In this document: positions 1-8,322 of the stretch, one piece after another
How positions within the stretch are numbered: the stretch's first letter is position 1
How the letters are laid out: each line of letters begins with the position of its first letter
DNA from: Polynucleobacter sp. AP-Nino-20-G2
Lineage (GTDB): Bacteria > Pseudomonadota > Gammaproteobacteria > Burkholderiales > Burkholderiaceae
DNA: 64,000 nt
Assembly (NCBI RefSeq): GCF_018688235.1
Contig: NZ_CP061313.1
Location: forward strand, 603,130-667,129
Reading direction: 5' to 3'
Program-made: the position numbers and the translations under genes
The notes under the pieces: generated by a model
What the model saw: the letters and a program-made list of their open reading frames with translations, nothing else
Database searches by the model: none
Told to the model about the DNA's origin: nothing

Positions 1-274
1 CGGCAATCACACTGCCAGCACTACTGCCGACGACGACATCCGGGCGGATACCTTGGGCTTCAAGGGCTTTAATGACGCCAATATGGGCAAAGCCACGGGC
101 TGCGCCCGCTCCCAGCGCTAGACCGATAAGGGGTTTGCGGCTCGAAATTAAGCTACAGCCCCCCAAGCTGGCGCTACCTGCGAGCGCCCCTAGACCAAGG
201 CCTAGACTCAGAAAGCGGCGTCTTTTATGGGTCTCGAGGGGTGAGAGGGGGTGGGAGGTATTAATGTCGTGCAT
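1..274 (-). CDS. Patatin-like phospholipase, lipoprotein (partial, C-terminus off the window)
   Basis: Only the first 91 residues are visible; the gene runs off the left edge. The N-terminus has a basic stretch (RRRFLSLGLG, residues 18-27) and a hydrophobic segment ending in a lipobox-like LGGC with Cys40, so an envelope lipoprotein is likely. Then come the two hallmarks of the patatin/RssA fold: the oxyanion-hole loop GAGAARG (55-61) and the nucleophile elbow GSSAG (83-87, Ser85). The catalytic Asp lies in the missing part. The ATG is preceded by GGGAGG about 14 bases upstream, a rather long spacing. The gene is divergent from scpB. Family assignment is firm; the lipid substrate is unknown. 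Confidence 0.85.
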   Translation of the reverse strand, partial: MHDINTSHPLSPLETHKRRRFLSLGLGLGALAGSASLGGCSLISSRKPLIGLALGAGAARGFAHIGVIKALEAQGIRPDVVVGSSAGSVIA

Positions 275-464
275 GTGGCTATTGTATTGAGCCTCCCTTA
301 TAATGGCTCGACGGTGAACGAAAAGAACTTCGTTTCAGCGCGGACAGCCCCCCATTGGATTTTCGGGGGAACAATTGCCCGTAGTAGCTAAAGAACACCA
401 CCAACCCATTACTGAAATACCTTACTAAAGCTTCATCAGGTCATTGCCTGATAGCCCGAATTTT
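275..464. promoter_or_regulatory. Divergent intergenic region with a candidate -10 box for scpB
   Basis: A perfect TATAAT lies at 299-304 on the + strand, without a convincing -35 box at the right distance. Downstream are two small inverted repeats: AACGAA/TTCGTT (317-335) and a run of C at 348-353 facing a run of G at 365-369. The transcript leading into scpB could therefore be structured. No riboswitch family is recognised. Confidence 0.35.
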
Positions 465-1202
465 ATGGATGATCACAATAAACGCGTAATTGAAACAGCC
501 CTCTTGTGCGCGCAAGAACCACTGACAGTTGCCGATCTCACGCGATTATTTGCTGAAGATATTCCTGTTGCTGAAATTGACGATGCTTTATTGGAGTTAC
601 AAAAGGCCTGGGAAGATCGCGGCATGGAGTTAGTGCATATCGCTACCGGCTGGCGTTTTCAGAGTCGCCTATCGATGCGTGAGTACCTCGATCGTTTGAC
701 TCCGGAGAAACCTCCAAAATATTCCCGCGCGGTGATGGAAACTTTGGCGATTATTGCCTATCGTCAACCGGTTACTCGCGGCGAGATCGAAGAGATTCGT
801 GGCGTTGCGGTGAGTAGCAATGTGATGAAGCAGTTGGAAGATCGTGGCTGGGTAGAGGTGATTGGCCATAAAGAGACAGTTGGTCGCCCAGGTTTGTACG
901 CCACCACCAAGCAATTTTTAGATGATCTCAGTTTGACGAATTTGCAAAGCTTGCCAATGTTGGAGGATGCTGCGCCAATGGCTGCGGCAGAACAACTAGG
1001 TCAAGCAGTCATGGAGTTTGATCCTAGCGCTACTGTAGAAACAGTAGTGTTGGTTGAAGATGCCACCACGATTGATGAAGTGGTGATTGAAGTACAAGAA
1101 GAAGAAATGACTGAGTCTGATGTTGAGGAAACAGCAGCATCAGAAGTATCAATTGAAGAAGTTACCCCAGAGTCTGAAGAACACTCAGACGAACAAAAAT
1201 AA
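465..1202 (+). CDS. scpB: Segregation and condensation protein B (ScpB)
   Basis: ScpB is the winged-helix (kite) subunit that works with Smc and ScpA in chromosome condensation and segregation. The protein shows the usual tandem winged-helix core, including TLAIIAYRQPVTRGEIEEIRG and the following GVAVSS stretch at about residues 90-120, and VGRPGLYATT near 140. An acidic Glu/Thr/Ser-rich tail makes up the last 70 residues. I place the start at ATG 465, which gives an N-terminus MDDHNKRVIETALL typical of the family. An in-frame TTG at 444 has a slightly better Shine-Dalgarno (ATCAGG) and is the alternative. ScpA is not adjacent. The gene is probably co-transcribed with rluB, 6 bases downstream. 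Confidence 0.93.
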   Translation: MDDHNKRVIETALLCAQEPLTVADLTRLFAEDIPVAEIDDALLELQKAWEDRGMELVHIATGWRFQSRLSMREYLDRLTPEKPPKYSRAVMETLAIIAYRQPVTRGEIEEIRGVAVSSNVMKQLEDRGWVEVIGHKETVGRPGLYATTKQFLDDLSLTNLQSLPMLEDAAPMAAAEQLGQAVMEFDPSATVETVVLVEDATTIDEVVIEVQEEEMTESDVEETAASEVSIEEVTPESEEHSDEQK

Positions 1203-1208
1203 TTATTA

Positions 1209-2969
1209 ATGACAAGCCCCAACGAAAACGATTCATCCCCGATAGCAGCTTCATCGGATAATTCCCCTAGTACCGACTCCCCATCCTCCAATGGAGGTGG
1301 TGGTAAGGCTGAAGGCCGTGAGGGTGGTCAACGCCGTCCGCGCCGCCAGGGTTCGGGTGGTGGTGCCGGTAAACATCCATTCAATAAGAAGCGTCCCTTC
1401 AATAAAGATCGGCCACGTCGAGAAGGTGGTGATGCGAATGGTCCCCGTGAAGGCGCTGGTAATTCTGCCGCAAAGCTTGCCCCCAATGCTGCTGAAAGCG
1501 AGGCTTTATTTGCTTCAGTGGTTTCAGGTGAGTTTGATGCCGCATTAGATGCGCCTGAAGTCGAAGAAGTCAAAAATCCGGATGGTGTCAATGAGAACGA
1601 GATTTCTCATCAAACTGCTGCCGAACGTCGCGCGCAACGCGTTCGTCATGACGACGACGCAGATGTGCCAAGCGAAGATGAAATGAGTAGTTTGCAGTTT
1701 GCGAACGTAGATGATTTACCACTCAGCTTGCGTGATGAAGTGTGGTCCGATCTAGATGGATTGGATGATGATGCTGATGATGAAGATACAGTCAAATTAC
1801 ACAAAGTTTTAGCTGACGTTGGTATGGGTTCTCGTCGCGATATGGAGGACTTGATTATTCAAGGGCGCGTATCGGTAAACGGTTTACCCGCTCATATTGG
1901 TCAACGTATTGGGCCAACAGATCAAGTGCGCATTAACGGTAAACAAGTTCATCGCAAGATTCAGACTAAGCCGCCACGCGTCATCATGTATCACAAGCCC
2001 TCAGGCGAAATCGTGAGTCAATCGGACCCAGAAGGTCGCCCAACCGTATTTGATCGCTTGCCAAAACCACGTCAAGGTCGTTGGATCGCGGTGGGACGTT
2101 TGGACTTTAATACCGAAGGTCTTCTGTTATTTACAACTTCTGGTGAGTTGGCTAATCGTCTGATGCATCCCCGCTACGGCGTCGAGCGTGAATACGCCGT
2201 CCGCATTTTGGGTGAGTTGAGTCAAGAAAATATGGCTCAATTAAAGAGCGGCATTACTTTGGATGATGGTCAAGCGAAATTCTTGCGCATATCAATGGGT
2301 GGTGGTGACGGGGCTAACCGTTGGTACCACGTTGCATTAACTGAGGGTCGTAATCGCGAAGTGCGTCGTATGTTTGAGGCGGTTGGGCATACGGTGTCCC
2401 GCTTAATCCGAACCCGATATGGCATTTTCTTGTTGCCTCCACGCTTGAGGCGCGGGAAATGGGAGGAGATTGAGGCTGGTGGCATCTATAACCTGATGAA
2501 GTTTGCAGGCTTAAAAATGCCGCAGCCGCAAGATAAAGGCCGCAATCCGAATGCTCAGGGTCGCGATCGTCGCTCTCCTGCAGACGAAGACTTTCAGCCT
2601 GATCCTATGCAAACCTCTGTTTCTTACTGGGGTTCTCGTGACGCGCTCACCTTGGCGAGTGGCCATAACGGTCTCACTCATCAAGGTCGAGGCGGCAGAC
2701 CTGAGGGTGGCGGTGGTAATGCTGGCGGTGGGCGCGGTCCCTTCCGGGGTCGTACTCAGGGTGGTAGACCTGGGGCGGCTGGCCAGGGTGGTCAAGGTGG
2801 GCAGGGTCAAAATCGCAATAAAGGCAAGAAAGTCCATCATGGACAGTCTGCTTTTGTGACGGCCAATCCCCAAAGTCCAGGAAATGGGCCCAAGCGGAAT
2901 GCACCAAAAGGGCGCAAACCATTCAATAAGGGACCTAGAAAACCGCGAAATCCAGGCGAAAGCTTCTGA
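1209..2969 (+). CDS. rluB: 23S rRNA pseudouridine synthase, RluB type, with long disordered tails
   Basis: RluB converts a uridine of helix 89 in 23S rRNA (U2605 in E. coli) to pseudouridine. The 586-residue protein has an S4 RNA-binding domain at about 195-240 (starting VKLHKVLADVG), followed by the RsuA/RluB catalytic domain with GRLDFNTEGLLL, in which Asp299 is the expected nucleophile. About 190 N-terminal residues are basic, Gly/Arg-rich and then acidic. About 130 C-terminal residues are Gly/Arg/Gln/Lys-rich and look disordered, so the protein is roughly twice the size of E. coli RluB (about 290). It starts 6 bases after scpB, the usual scpB-rluB pairing. The ATG sits after a TAATTATTA stretch with no strong Shine-Dalgarno. 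Confidence 0.93.
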   Translation: MTSPNENDSSPIAASSDNSPSTDSPSSNGGGGKAEGREGGQRRPRRQGSGGGAGKHPFNKKRPFNKDRPRREGGDANGPREGAGNSAAKLAPNAAESEALFASVVSGEFDAALDAPEVEEVKNPDGVNENEISHQTAAERRAQRVRHDDDADVPSEDEMSSLQFANVDDLPLSLRDEVWSDLDGLDDDADDEDTVKLHKVLADVGMGSRRDMEDLIIQGRVSVNGLPAHIGQRIGPTDQVRINGKQVHRKIQTKPPRVIMYHKPSGEIVSQSDPEGRPTVFDRLPKPRQGRWIAVGRLDFNTEGLLLFTTSGELANRLMHPRYGVEREYAVRILGELSQENMAQLKSGITLDDGQAKFLRISMGGGDGANRWYHVALTEGRNREVRRMFEAVGHTVSRLIRTRYGIFLLPPRLRRGKWEEIEAGGIYNLMKFAGLKMPQPQDKGRNPNAQGRDRRSPADEDFQPDPMQTSVSYWGSRDALTLASGHNGLTHQGRGGRPEGGGGNAGGGRGPFRGRTQGGRPGAAGQGGQGGQGQNRNKGKKVHHGQSAFVTANPQSPGNGPKRNAPKGRKPFNKGPRKPRNPGESF

Positions 2970-2971
2970 TT

Positions 2972-3002
2972 TTGATCGGTTTTCCTCTAAATCGGCTATA
3001 AT
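2972..3002 (+). promoter_or_regulatory. Candidate sigma70 promoter of the rimP-nusA-infB run
   Basis: TTGATC (2972-2977) and a perfect TATAAT (2997-3002) are separated by 19 bases, just after the rluB stop. The predicted transcript would begin near 3009 and carry a leader of about 135 bases before rimP. Confidence 0.5.
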
Positions 3003-3009
3003 TTTGGTC

Positions 3010-3142
3010 TTACGGCAGTTCGCTGCTGTTTTAGGTTGTTACCGACTGATGTTGCGATCAACGTAAGTCGGCCTGTTCTGAATTTCGAGAATATGGGCTT
3101 TGAAGCCCATTTTTTTTTGCCGTTTTGTATTGAAGGGAAGTC
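3010..3142 (+). promoter_or_regulatory. Structured 5' leader of rimP with three hairpins
   Basis: Three inverted repeats follow in series. The first is a 7-bp stem at 3012-3029 closed by a stable TTCG tetraloop. The second is a two-part hairpin at 3042-3071 (CCGACT/AGTCGG outside, GTTG/CAAC around CGAT inside). The third is the terminator hairpin at 3093-3110, listed separately. The arrangement resembles a transcription-attenuation leader. NusA, encoded two genes downstream, is a termination factor and autoregulation of this operon is known in E. coli, so feedback at this leader is a reasonable inference. It is not shown by the sequence. Confidence 0.5.
3093..3118 (+). terminator. Intrinsic terminator/attenuator just upstream of rimP
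   Basis: The inverted repeat ATGGGCTT/AAGCCCAT (3093-3100 / 3103-3110) is followed directly by a run of Ts to 3118. It ends only 24 bases before the rimP start. It could terminate scpB-rluB transcripts, attenuate those from the promoter at 2972-3002, or both. Confidence 0.75.
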
Positions 3143-3634
3143 GTGAAAGATCAGCGGATTATTTCTGCCGAAGTAGAAAACTTAGGTTACGCGCTAGTGG
3201 ATATCGAGCGTGAAGCCGGAGGTTTGCTGCGCGTCACGATTGAAAACCCCGATTACGAGCGTTTGATCACAGTTCTGGATTGCGAAAAGGTAAGTCATCA
3301 ACTGAGCTACACCTTGCCGGTTGAGAACATTCCTTTTGAGCGTTTAGAGATTTCCTCTCCAGGACTGGATCGTCCAGTGAAATCCGCTGCGGATTTTGAG
3401 CGCTTTGCGGGCATGGAAGTAGATATGAAATTGCGCGTTGCCGTGGGCAATCGTAAGAATTTTCGTGGTGTGTTGCAAGGTTTGCTGAGTGGTGAGTTGG
3501 ATTCACCAGATGCGAAATTTGGTTTGTTGTTTGAAGGTGCTGATGGCACCGAATCTCAATTGGAGTTTTCTTTGGCCGAGGTCGATAAGACTCGGTTGGT
3601 CCCTGTTATTGATTTCAAAGGAAGAAAGTCATGA
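3143..3634 (+). CDS. rimP: Ribosome maturation factor RimP
   Basis: RimP assists late maturation of the 30S subunit. The 163-residue product matches the family's usual 150-170 and has its N-terminal alpha/beta domain with the pattern LGYALVDIEREAGG at about 12-25. LEISSPGLDRP (about 69-79) is a family signature, and the Sm-like C-terminal domain spans about 90-160. The start is GTG at 3143 with GAAGGGAAG about 6 bases upstream. It overlaps nusA by 4 bases (ATGA), so translation is probably coupled. The preceding leader contains an intrinsic terminator. Confidence 0.95.
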   Translation: MKDQRIISAEVENLGYALVDIEREAGGLLRVTIENPDYERLITVLDCEKVSHQLSYTLPVENIPFERLEISSPGLDRPVKSAADFERFAGMEVDMKLRVAVGNRKNFRGVLQGLLSGELDSPDAKFGLLFEGADGTESQLEFSLAEVDKTRLVPVIDFKGRKS

Positions 3635-5112
3635 GTCGAGAAGTTCTCATGTTGGCAGACGCCTTAGCGCGTGAAAAGAACGTTGATCAAGCAATTGTGT
3701 TTGAGGCGCTAGAAATGGCGTTGGCATCAGCCACTAAAAAACGTTATGCGACAGAAGACGTTGATATTCGTGTATCGATTGATCGTGAAACTGGTGAATA
3801 TGAAACATTCCGCCGCTGGCTGGTTGTTCCTGATGAAGCTGGTCTGCAAGAGCCAGATAAAGAGATTCTTCACTTTGAAGCTCTCGAGCAATTTCCGGAT
3901 ATGGAAGTTGGCGAGTACATCGAAGAGCAAATCGAATCTTTAGCATTCGGCCGTATTGGCGCGCAAGCTGCTAAGCAAGTCATTTTGCAACGCATTCGTG
4001 ATGCTGAGCGTGAGCAGATTTTGAACGACTACCTTGAGCGTGGCGAAAAAGTCATGACCGGTACCGTGAAGCGTGCTGACAAGAATGGATTGATTATTGA
4101 ATCTGGTCGTGTTGAGGCATTGTTGCGTCGCGATCAAATGATTCCAAAAGAGAATTTGCGCTCTGGTGACCGTGTTCGCGCTTACATCCTGAAGGTAGAC
4201 CGTGAAGCTCGCGGTCCACAGATTGAGCTCTCCCGCACTTGTCCAGATTTCCTGATCAAGTTGTTTGAGAATGAAGTTCCAGAAATGGAGCAGGGTTTAT
4301 TGGAGATTAAGGGCGCAGCTCGCGATCCTGGTATCCGCGCAAAGATTGCCGTGATTACTTATGACAAGCGCATCGATCCAATCGGTACTTGCGTTGGTGT
4401 GCGTGGCACACGCGTGACCGCTGTCCGTAACGAAGTAGCAGGCGAAGCAGTTGATATCGTATTGTGGTCTGAAGATCCAGCGCAGTTTGTGATTGGCGCT
4501 TTGGCTCCAGCTCAAGTGTCCTCAATCGTGGTTGACGAAGAGCGTCACGCGATGGATGTGGTGGTTGATGAAGAGAACTTAGCAATTGCTATTGGCCGTA
4601 GCGGACAAAACGTACGCTTGGCAAGTGAATTGACTGGTTGGCAGATCAACATCATGACTCCTGAAGAGTCTGCTGAGAAGACTGAAAAAGAAGCTGCTTC
4701 TGTACGTCAATTGTTCATGGACAAATTGGACGTTGATCAAGAAGTGGCTGATATCTTGATTGAAGAAGGTTTCAACACATTGGAAGAGGTTGCATACGTA
4801 CCTTTGTCTGAAATGTTAGAAATCGATTCTTTCGATGAGGACACCGTAAATGAATTGCGTACTCGTGCGCGTGACTCTTTGTTGACCATGGAATTGGCTA
4901 AAGAAGAGCGCGTTGGCGAGGTCTCACAAGATTTACGTTCCCTTGAGGGAATGACCACTGAGTTGATTGCCAAGCTTGCTGACAATCAAGTTCATACCCG
5001 TGACGACTTAGCTGAACTGGCTGTTGATGAGCTAGTTGAGGCGACACAAATTGACGAAGAAGCTGCGAAAACGCTCATCATGAAAGCGCGCGAACATTGG
5101 TTTACTTCATGA
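3631..5112 (+). CDS. nusA: Transcription termination/antitermination factor NusA
   Basis: NusA binds RNA polymerase and modulates pausing, termination and antitermination. The 493 residues show the N-terminal RNAP-binding domain (1-130), an S1 domain from about residue 136 (VMTGTVKRADKNG), two KH domains at about 200-345 (including GVRGTRVTAV and IGRSGQNVRLASELTGW) and two C-terminal acidic helix-hairpin-helix repeats from about 365. The layout and length are those of the proteobacterial protein. It sits between rimP and infB, as in nearly all proteobacteria, and overlaps rimP by 4 bases. Confidence 0.97.
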   Translation: MSREVLMLADALAREKNVDQAIVFEALEMALASATKKRYATEDVDIRVSIDRETGEYETFRRWLVVPDEAGLQEPDKEILHFEALEQFPDMEVGEYIEEQIESLAFGRIGAQAAKQVILQRIRDAEREQILNDYLERGEKVMTGTVKRADKNGLIIESGRVEALLRRDQMIPKENLRSGDRVRAYILKVDREARGPQIELSRTCPDFLIKLFENEVPEMEQGLLEIKGAARDPGIRAKIAVITYDKRIDPIGTCVGVRGTRVTAVRNEVAGEAVDIVLWSEDPAQFVIGALAPAQVSSIVVDEERHAMDVVVDEENLAIAIGRSGQNVRLASELTGWQINIMTPEESAEKTEKEAASVRQLFMDKLDVDQEVADILIEEGFNTLEEVAYVPLSEMLEIDSFDEDTVNELRTRARDSLLTMELAKEERVGEVSQDLRSLEGMTTELIAKLADNQVHTRDDLAELAVDELVEATQIDEEAAKTLIMKAREHWFTS

Positions 5113-5125
5113 GAGGAAGTAGTGC

Positions 5126-7936
5126 ATGGCAACAACAGTAAAAGTACTCGCTAAAGAATTAAAACGTACCGCGCCAGACCTCCTGGAGCAGTTGAAGGCG
5201 GCCGGTATCGAAAAAGGTTCCGAGGACGACAGCATTACCGAAAAGGACAAGACTGTCCTGCTCGAGCATTTGCAAAAAGCGCATGGCAATGCGGATGCGG
5301 GTAATCGCAAGAAGATCACTTTGATCAAACGCGAGAGCTCTGAGATTCGTCAGGCGGATTCTGCCGGACGTACTCGTACCGTTCAAGTTGAGGTGCGCAA
5401 AAAGCGCGTACTCGTTAAGCGTGGTGACGAGGCTGCTGAAGCTCCTGCGGTAGAAGAGGCTCCGGTAGCGGCCGCTCCTGCTGCTCCAGTTAAACCGATC
5501 TTATCGGCCGAAGAGTTGGAAAAGCGTGCGGCTGAAGCTACACGTCAGGCTGAATTGCTTGCGCGTCAAGAAGCTGAAATGAAAGCGGCAGAAGATGCTC
5601 GCCAAAAAGAAGCGGCAGTGGCCGTAGCTGCTGCGAGTGTTGCAGAGCCCGTAGTTGAAAAGGTTGCTAAATCAGTCGATGAGGCTCCAGCTGCGGCTGA
5701 AGCAACTGCCAAAGCGGCTGCTGATGCCGCTAGCAAGAAGGCGGATGCGGATAAAGCAGCTAAAGATTTAGCCGATGCCAATAAAGCGCAATTAGCGGAC
5801 ATTACAAAACGTCGTGCGGCTGCAGAAGCTGAAGCATTAGCGATTCGCGACATGATGAGTGCGCCAGCTCGTGTGCTGAAGGCGCCGAGTGAAATCGCGG
5901 CTGAGGAAGCGAAGAAGGGCACCTTACATAAGCCTGCCAAGGCTGAAGGTGCTGACGATAAGAAGAAGGCTCCTGCGAAAGTTGGCGGTAAGACAATTAA
6001 GTCTGCGGAAACCTCATCTACTTGGCAAGAAGAAGGCGCCAAGAAGCCGGGTGGCCTCAAGACTCGCGGCGATAGCTCCGGTGGTGTGGGCGGTTGGCGT
6101 TCAGGCGGCGGCAGAAGAAAGCAGCGTCAAATTGCTGAAGCTAACGTTGATACGAACTTCCAAGTTCCAACAGAGCCGGTAGTTCGCGACGTTCATGTTC
6201 CAGAAACCATTACCGTTGCTGAGCTTGCTCATGCAATGGCCGTGAAGAGTGCTGAAGTGATCAAGCTCTTGATGGGTATGGGTCAGATGGTAACGATCAA
6301 CCAAATTTTGGATCAAGATACCGCGATGATCATCGTGGAAGAAATGGGCCATACAGCCCATGCAGCCAAGTTGGATGATCCGGATTTAGATCTCGGCACT
6401 TCTGGTCATGATGCGGAGTTGTTGCCGCGTCCACCAGTTGTCACGGTGATGGGTCACGTTGACCACGGTAAAACATCTTTGCTCGATAAGATTCGTGCTG
6501 CGAAAGTGGCTACTGGCGAAGCTGGTGGTATTACTCAGCATATTGGTGCCTACCATGTGGAAACCCCACGCGGCATGATTACTTTCCTCGATACTCCGGG
6601 TCACGAAGCCTTTACGGCAATGCGTGCTCGTGGTGCTAAGGCAACGGATATCGTGATCTTGGTGGTGGCTGCTGATGACGGTGTGATGCCGCAAACTAAA
6701 GAGGCGATTCACCATGCGGTTGCAGGTGGTGTTCCTTTGGTTGTTGCTATCAACAAAATCGATAAACCAGAAGCAAACTCAGAGCGTGTAAAAACGGAGT
6801 TGGTCGCTGAGCAAGTGGTTCCTGAAGAATACGGTGGCGATGTGCCATTTATTGGCGTTTCCGCTAAAACTGGTGAAGGCATTGATGCCTTGCTCGAGAA
6901 CGTTCTCTTGCAAGCAGAAATTCTGGAACTCAAGGCACCTAAAGATGCTCCAGCACAGGGCCTCGTGATTGAGGCTCGCTTGGACAAAGGTCGTGGCCCA
7001 GTGGCAACAGTGCTTGTACAGTCCGGCACTCTGAAGCGTGGCGATATGTTGCTAGCTGGCTCAACCTACGGTCGTGTTCGCGCGATGTTGGATGAGAACG
7101 GCAAGCCATGTAATGAAGCGGGCCCTTCTATTCCAGTAGAGATTCAAGGTTTATCCGAAGTTCCAGCGGCAGGTGAGTCAGTTCAAGTGGTTCCTGATGA
7201 GCGTAAGGCGCGTGAGATTGCACTCTTCCGTCAAGGCAAGTTCCGCGATGTGAAGTTGGCTAAACAGCAAGCAGTCAAACTTGAAACCATGATGGAAAAC
7301 ATGGGCGAAGGCGCGATCGAGGCGAAGTTATTGCCTTTGATCATCAAGGCCGACGTTCAGGGCTCACAAGAGGCTTTGTCACAATCATTGCAAAAGCTTT
7401 CTACTCCAGAAGTCAAAGTTCAAATCGTTCATGCTGCAGTCGGTGGAATCACTGAAACTGACGTGAACTTAGCCGTTGCTTCTAAAGCGGTCATCATCGG
7501 CTTCAATTCTCGTGCAGATGCTGCGGCGCGTAAGTTGGCTGAAAACAATGGTGTGGATATTCGTTATCACAACATCATTTATGACGCGGTTGACGAAGTG
7601 AAGGCAGCCTTGAGTGGCATGTTGACACCAGATAAGAAAGAGGAGATCACCGGTATGGTCGAGATCCGTCAAGTCTTCTTGGTATCTAAAGTTGGCGCGA
7701 TAGCGGGTTGCTTGGTCACCGATGGTGTCGTTAAGCGCACTTCAAGTGTTCGTCTCCTACGTGACAACGTAGTTATCTGGACTGGTGAGCTCGATTCCCT
7801 CAAGCGCTTTAAAGACGACGCAAAAGAAGTTCGCGCCGGTGTTGAGTGTGGCTTGTCATTAAAAGGCTACAACGACATTAAAGAAGGCGATCAATTGGAA
7901 GTGTTCGAAGTTACTGAAGTTGCAAGAACACTCTAA
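5126..7936 (+). CDS. infB: Translation initiation factor IF-2
   Basis: IF-2 is the GTPase that positions initiator tRNA on the 30S subunit and promotes subunit joining. The 936-residue protein begins with an IF2_N domain (1-50). A long Ala/Lys/Glu-rich linker follows to about residue 340, then a second IF2_N-like segment (about 355-415) and the G domain. G1 is GHVDHGKTSL (about 443-452), G2 is GGITQHIGAY, G3 is DTPGHEAF, G4 is NKID and G5 is SAKTGEG. Domains II-IV complete the C-terminal half. The alanine-rich linker is of a size common in beta- and gammaproteobacteria. It starts 13 bases after nusA, with GAGGAAG as Shine-Dalgarno. Confidence 0.97.
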   Translation: MATTVKVLAKELKRTAPDLLEQLKAAGIEKGSEDDSITEKDKTVLLEHLQKAHGNADAGNRKKITLIKRESSEIRQADSAGRTRTVQVEVRKKRVLVKRGDEAAEAPAVEEAPVAAAPAAPVKPILSAEELEKRAAEATRQAELLARQEAEMKAAEDARQKEAAVAVAAASVAEPVVEKVAKSVDEAPAAAEATAKAAADAASKKADADKAAKDLADANKAQLADITKRRAAAEAEALAIRDMMSAPARVLKAPSEIAAEEAKKGTLHKPAKAEGADDKKKAPAKVGGKTIKSAETSSTWQEEGAKKPGGLKTRGDSSGGVGGWRSGGGRRKQRQIAEANVDTNFQVPTEPVVRDVHVPETITVAELAHAMAVKSAEVIKLLMGMGQMVTINQILDQDTAMIIVEEMGHTAHAAKLDDPDLDLGTSGHDAELLPRPPVVTVMGHVDHGKTSLLDKIRAAKVATGEAGGITQHIGAYHVETPRGMITFLDTPGHEAFTAMRARGAKATDIVILVVAADDGVMPQTKEAIHHAVAGGVPLVVAINKIDKPEANSERVKTELVAEQVVPEEYGGDVPFIGVSAKTGEGIDALLENVLLQAEILELKAPKDAPAQGLVIEARLDKGRGPVATVLVQSGTLKRGDMLLAGSTYGRVRAMLDENGKPCNEAGPSIPVEIQGLSEVPAAGESVQVVPDERKAREIALFRQGKFRDVKLAKQQAVKLETMMENMGEGAIEAKLLPLIIKADVQGSQEALSQSLQKLSTPEVKVQIVHAAVGGITETDVNLAVASKAVIIGFNSRADAAARKLAENNGVDIRYHNIIYDAVDEVKAALSGMLTPDKKEEITGMVEIRQVFLVSKVGAIAGCLVTDGVVKRTSSVRLLRDNVVIWTGELDSLKRFKDDAKEVRAGVECGLSLKGYNDIKEGDQLEVFEVTEVARTL

Positions 7937-7950
7937 GAAACGCAGATTCA

Positions 7951-8319
7951 ATGCATAAAACTAGTCCTCATCGTAACCAGCGTCTCGCCGATCAAATTCA
8001 GCGAGACCTGGCCGAACTGATCCCGCGCGAGTTACGTAGCCCAAGCTTGGGTTTAATCACTTTACAAAGTATTGAGCTCACGCCAGATTTAGCGCATGCC
8101 AAAGTATTTTTTACGGTCTTGGGTGCTGAGCCTGAGATTGCGCAAAAAGCTTTGCAGGATAAGGCGGGCTATTTACATTCTTTATTGTTTAAACGTTTGC
8201 ATATCCATACAGTCCCCACTTTGCATTTTCATTACGACAGCTCGGTGGAGCATGGGATTGAAATGTCTAAGCTCATTGATCAGGCTGTGGATAGCGATCG
8301 CAAAGACGAGAACGCGTAA
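7951..8319 (+). CDS. rbfA: 30S ribosome-binding factor RbfA
   Basis: RbfA is a KH-like cold-shock maturation factor that binds the 30S subunit and aids 5'-end processing of 16S rRNA. The 122-residue product is the usual length. It has the family pattern RNQRLADQIQRDLAELI near the N-terminus and a central SLGLITLQSIELTPDL stretch. A conserved HFHYDSSVEHG lies near residue 95. It lies 14 bases after infB and 3 bases before truB, so all three are almost certainly one transcript. Confidence 0.95.
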   Translation: MHKTSPHRNQRLADQIQRDLAELIPRELRSPSLGLITLQSIELTPDLAHAKVFFTVLGAEPEIAQKALQDKAGYLHSLLFKRLHIHTVPTLHFHYDSSVEHGIEMSKLIDQAVDSDRKDENA

Positions 8320-8322
8320 TTT

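Noticed and set aside
72..290. A + strand protein of 72 residues at the left edge
   Set aside because: It is the antisense of the patatin gene, whose minus-strand reading has the GSSAG and GAGAARG motifs and a lipobox.
5566..6060. A 164-residue minus-strand frame inside infB
   Set aside because: A shadow of the alanine-rich linker of IF-2; repetitive Ala/Ser composition reflects the opposite strand.
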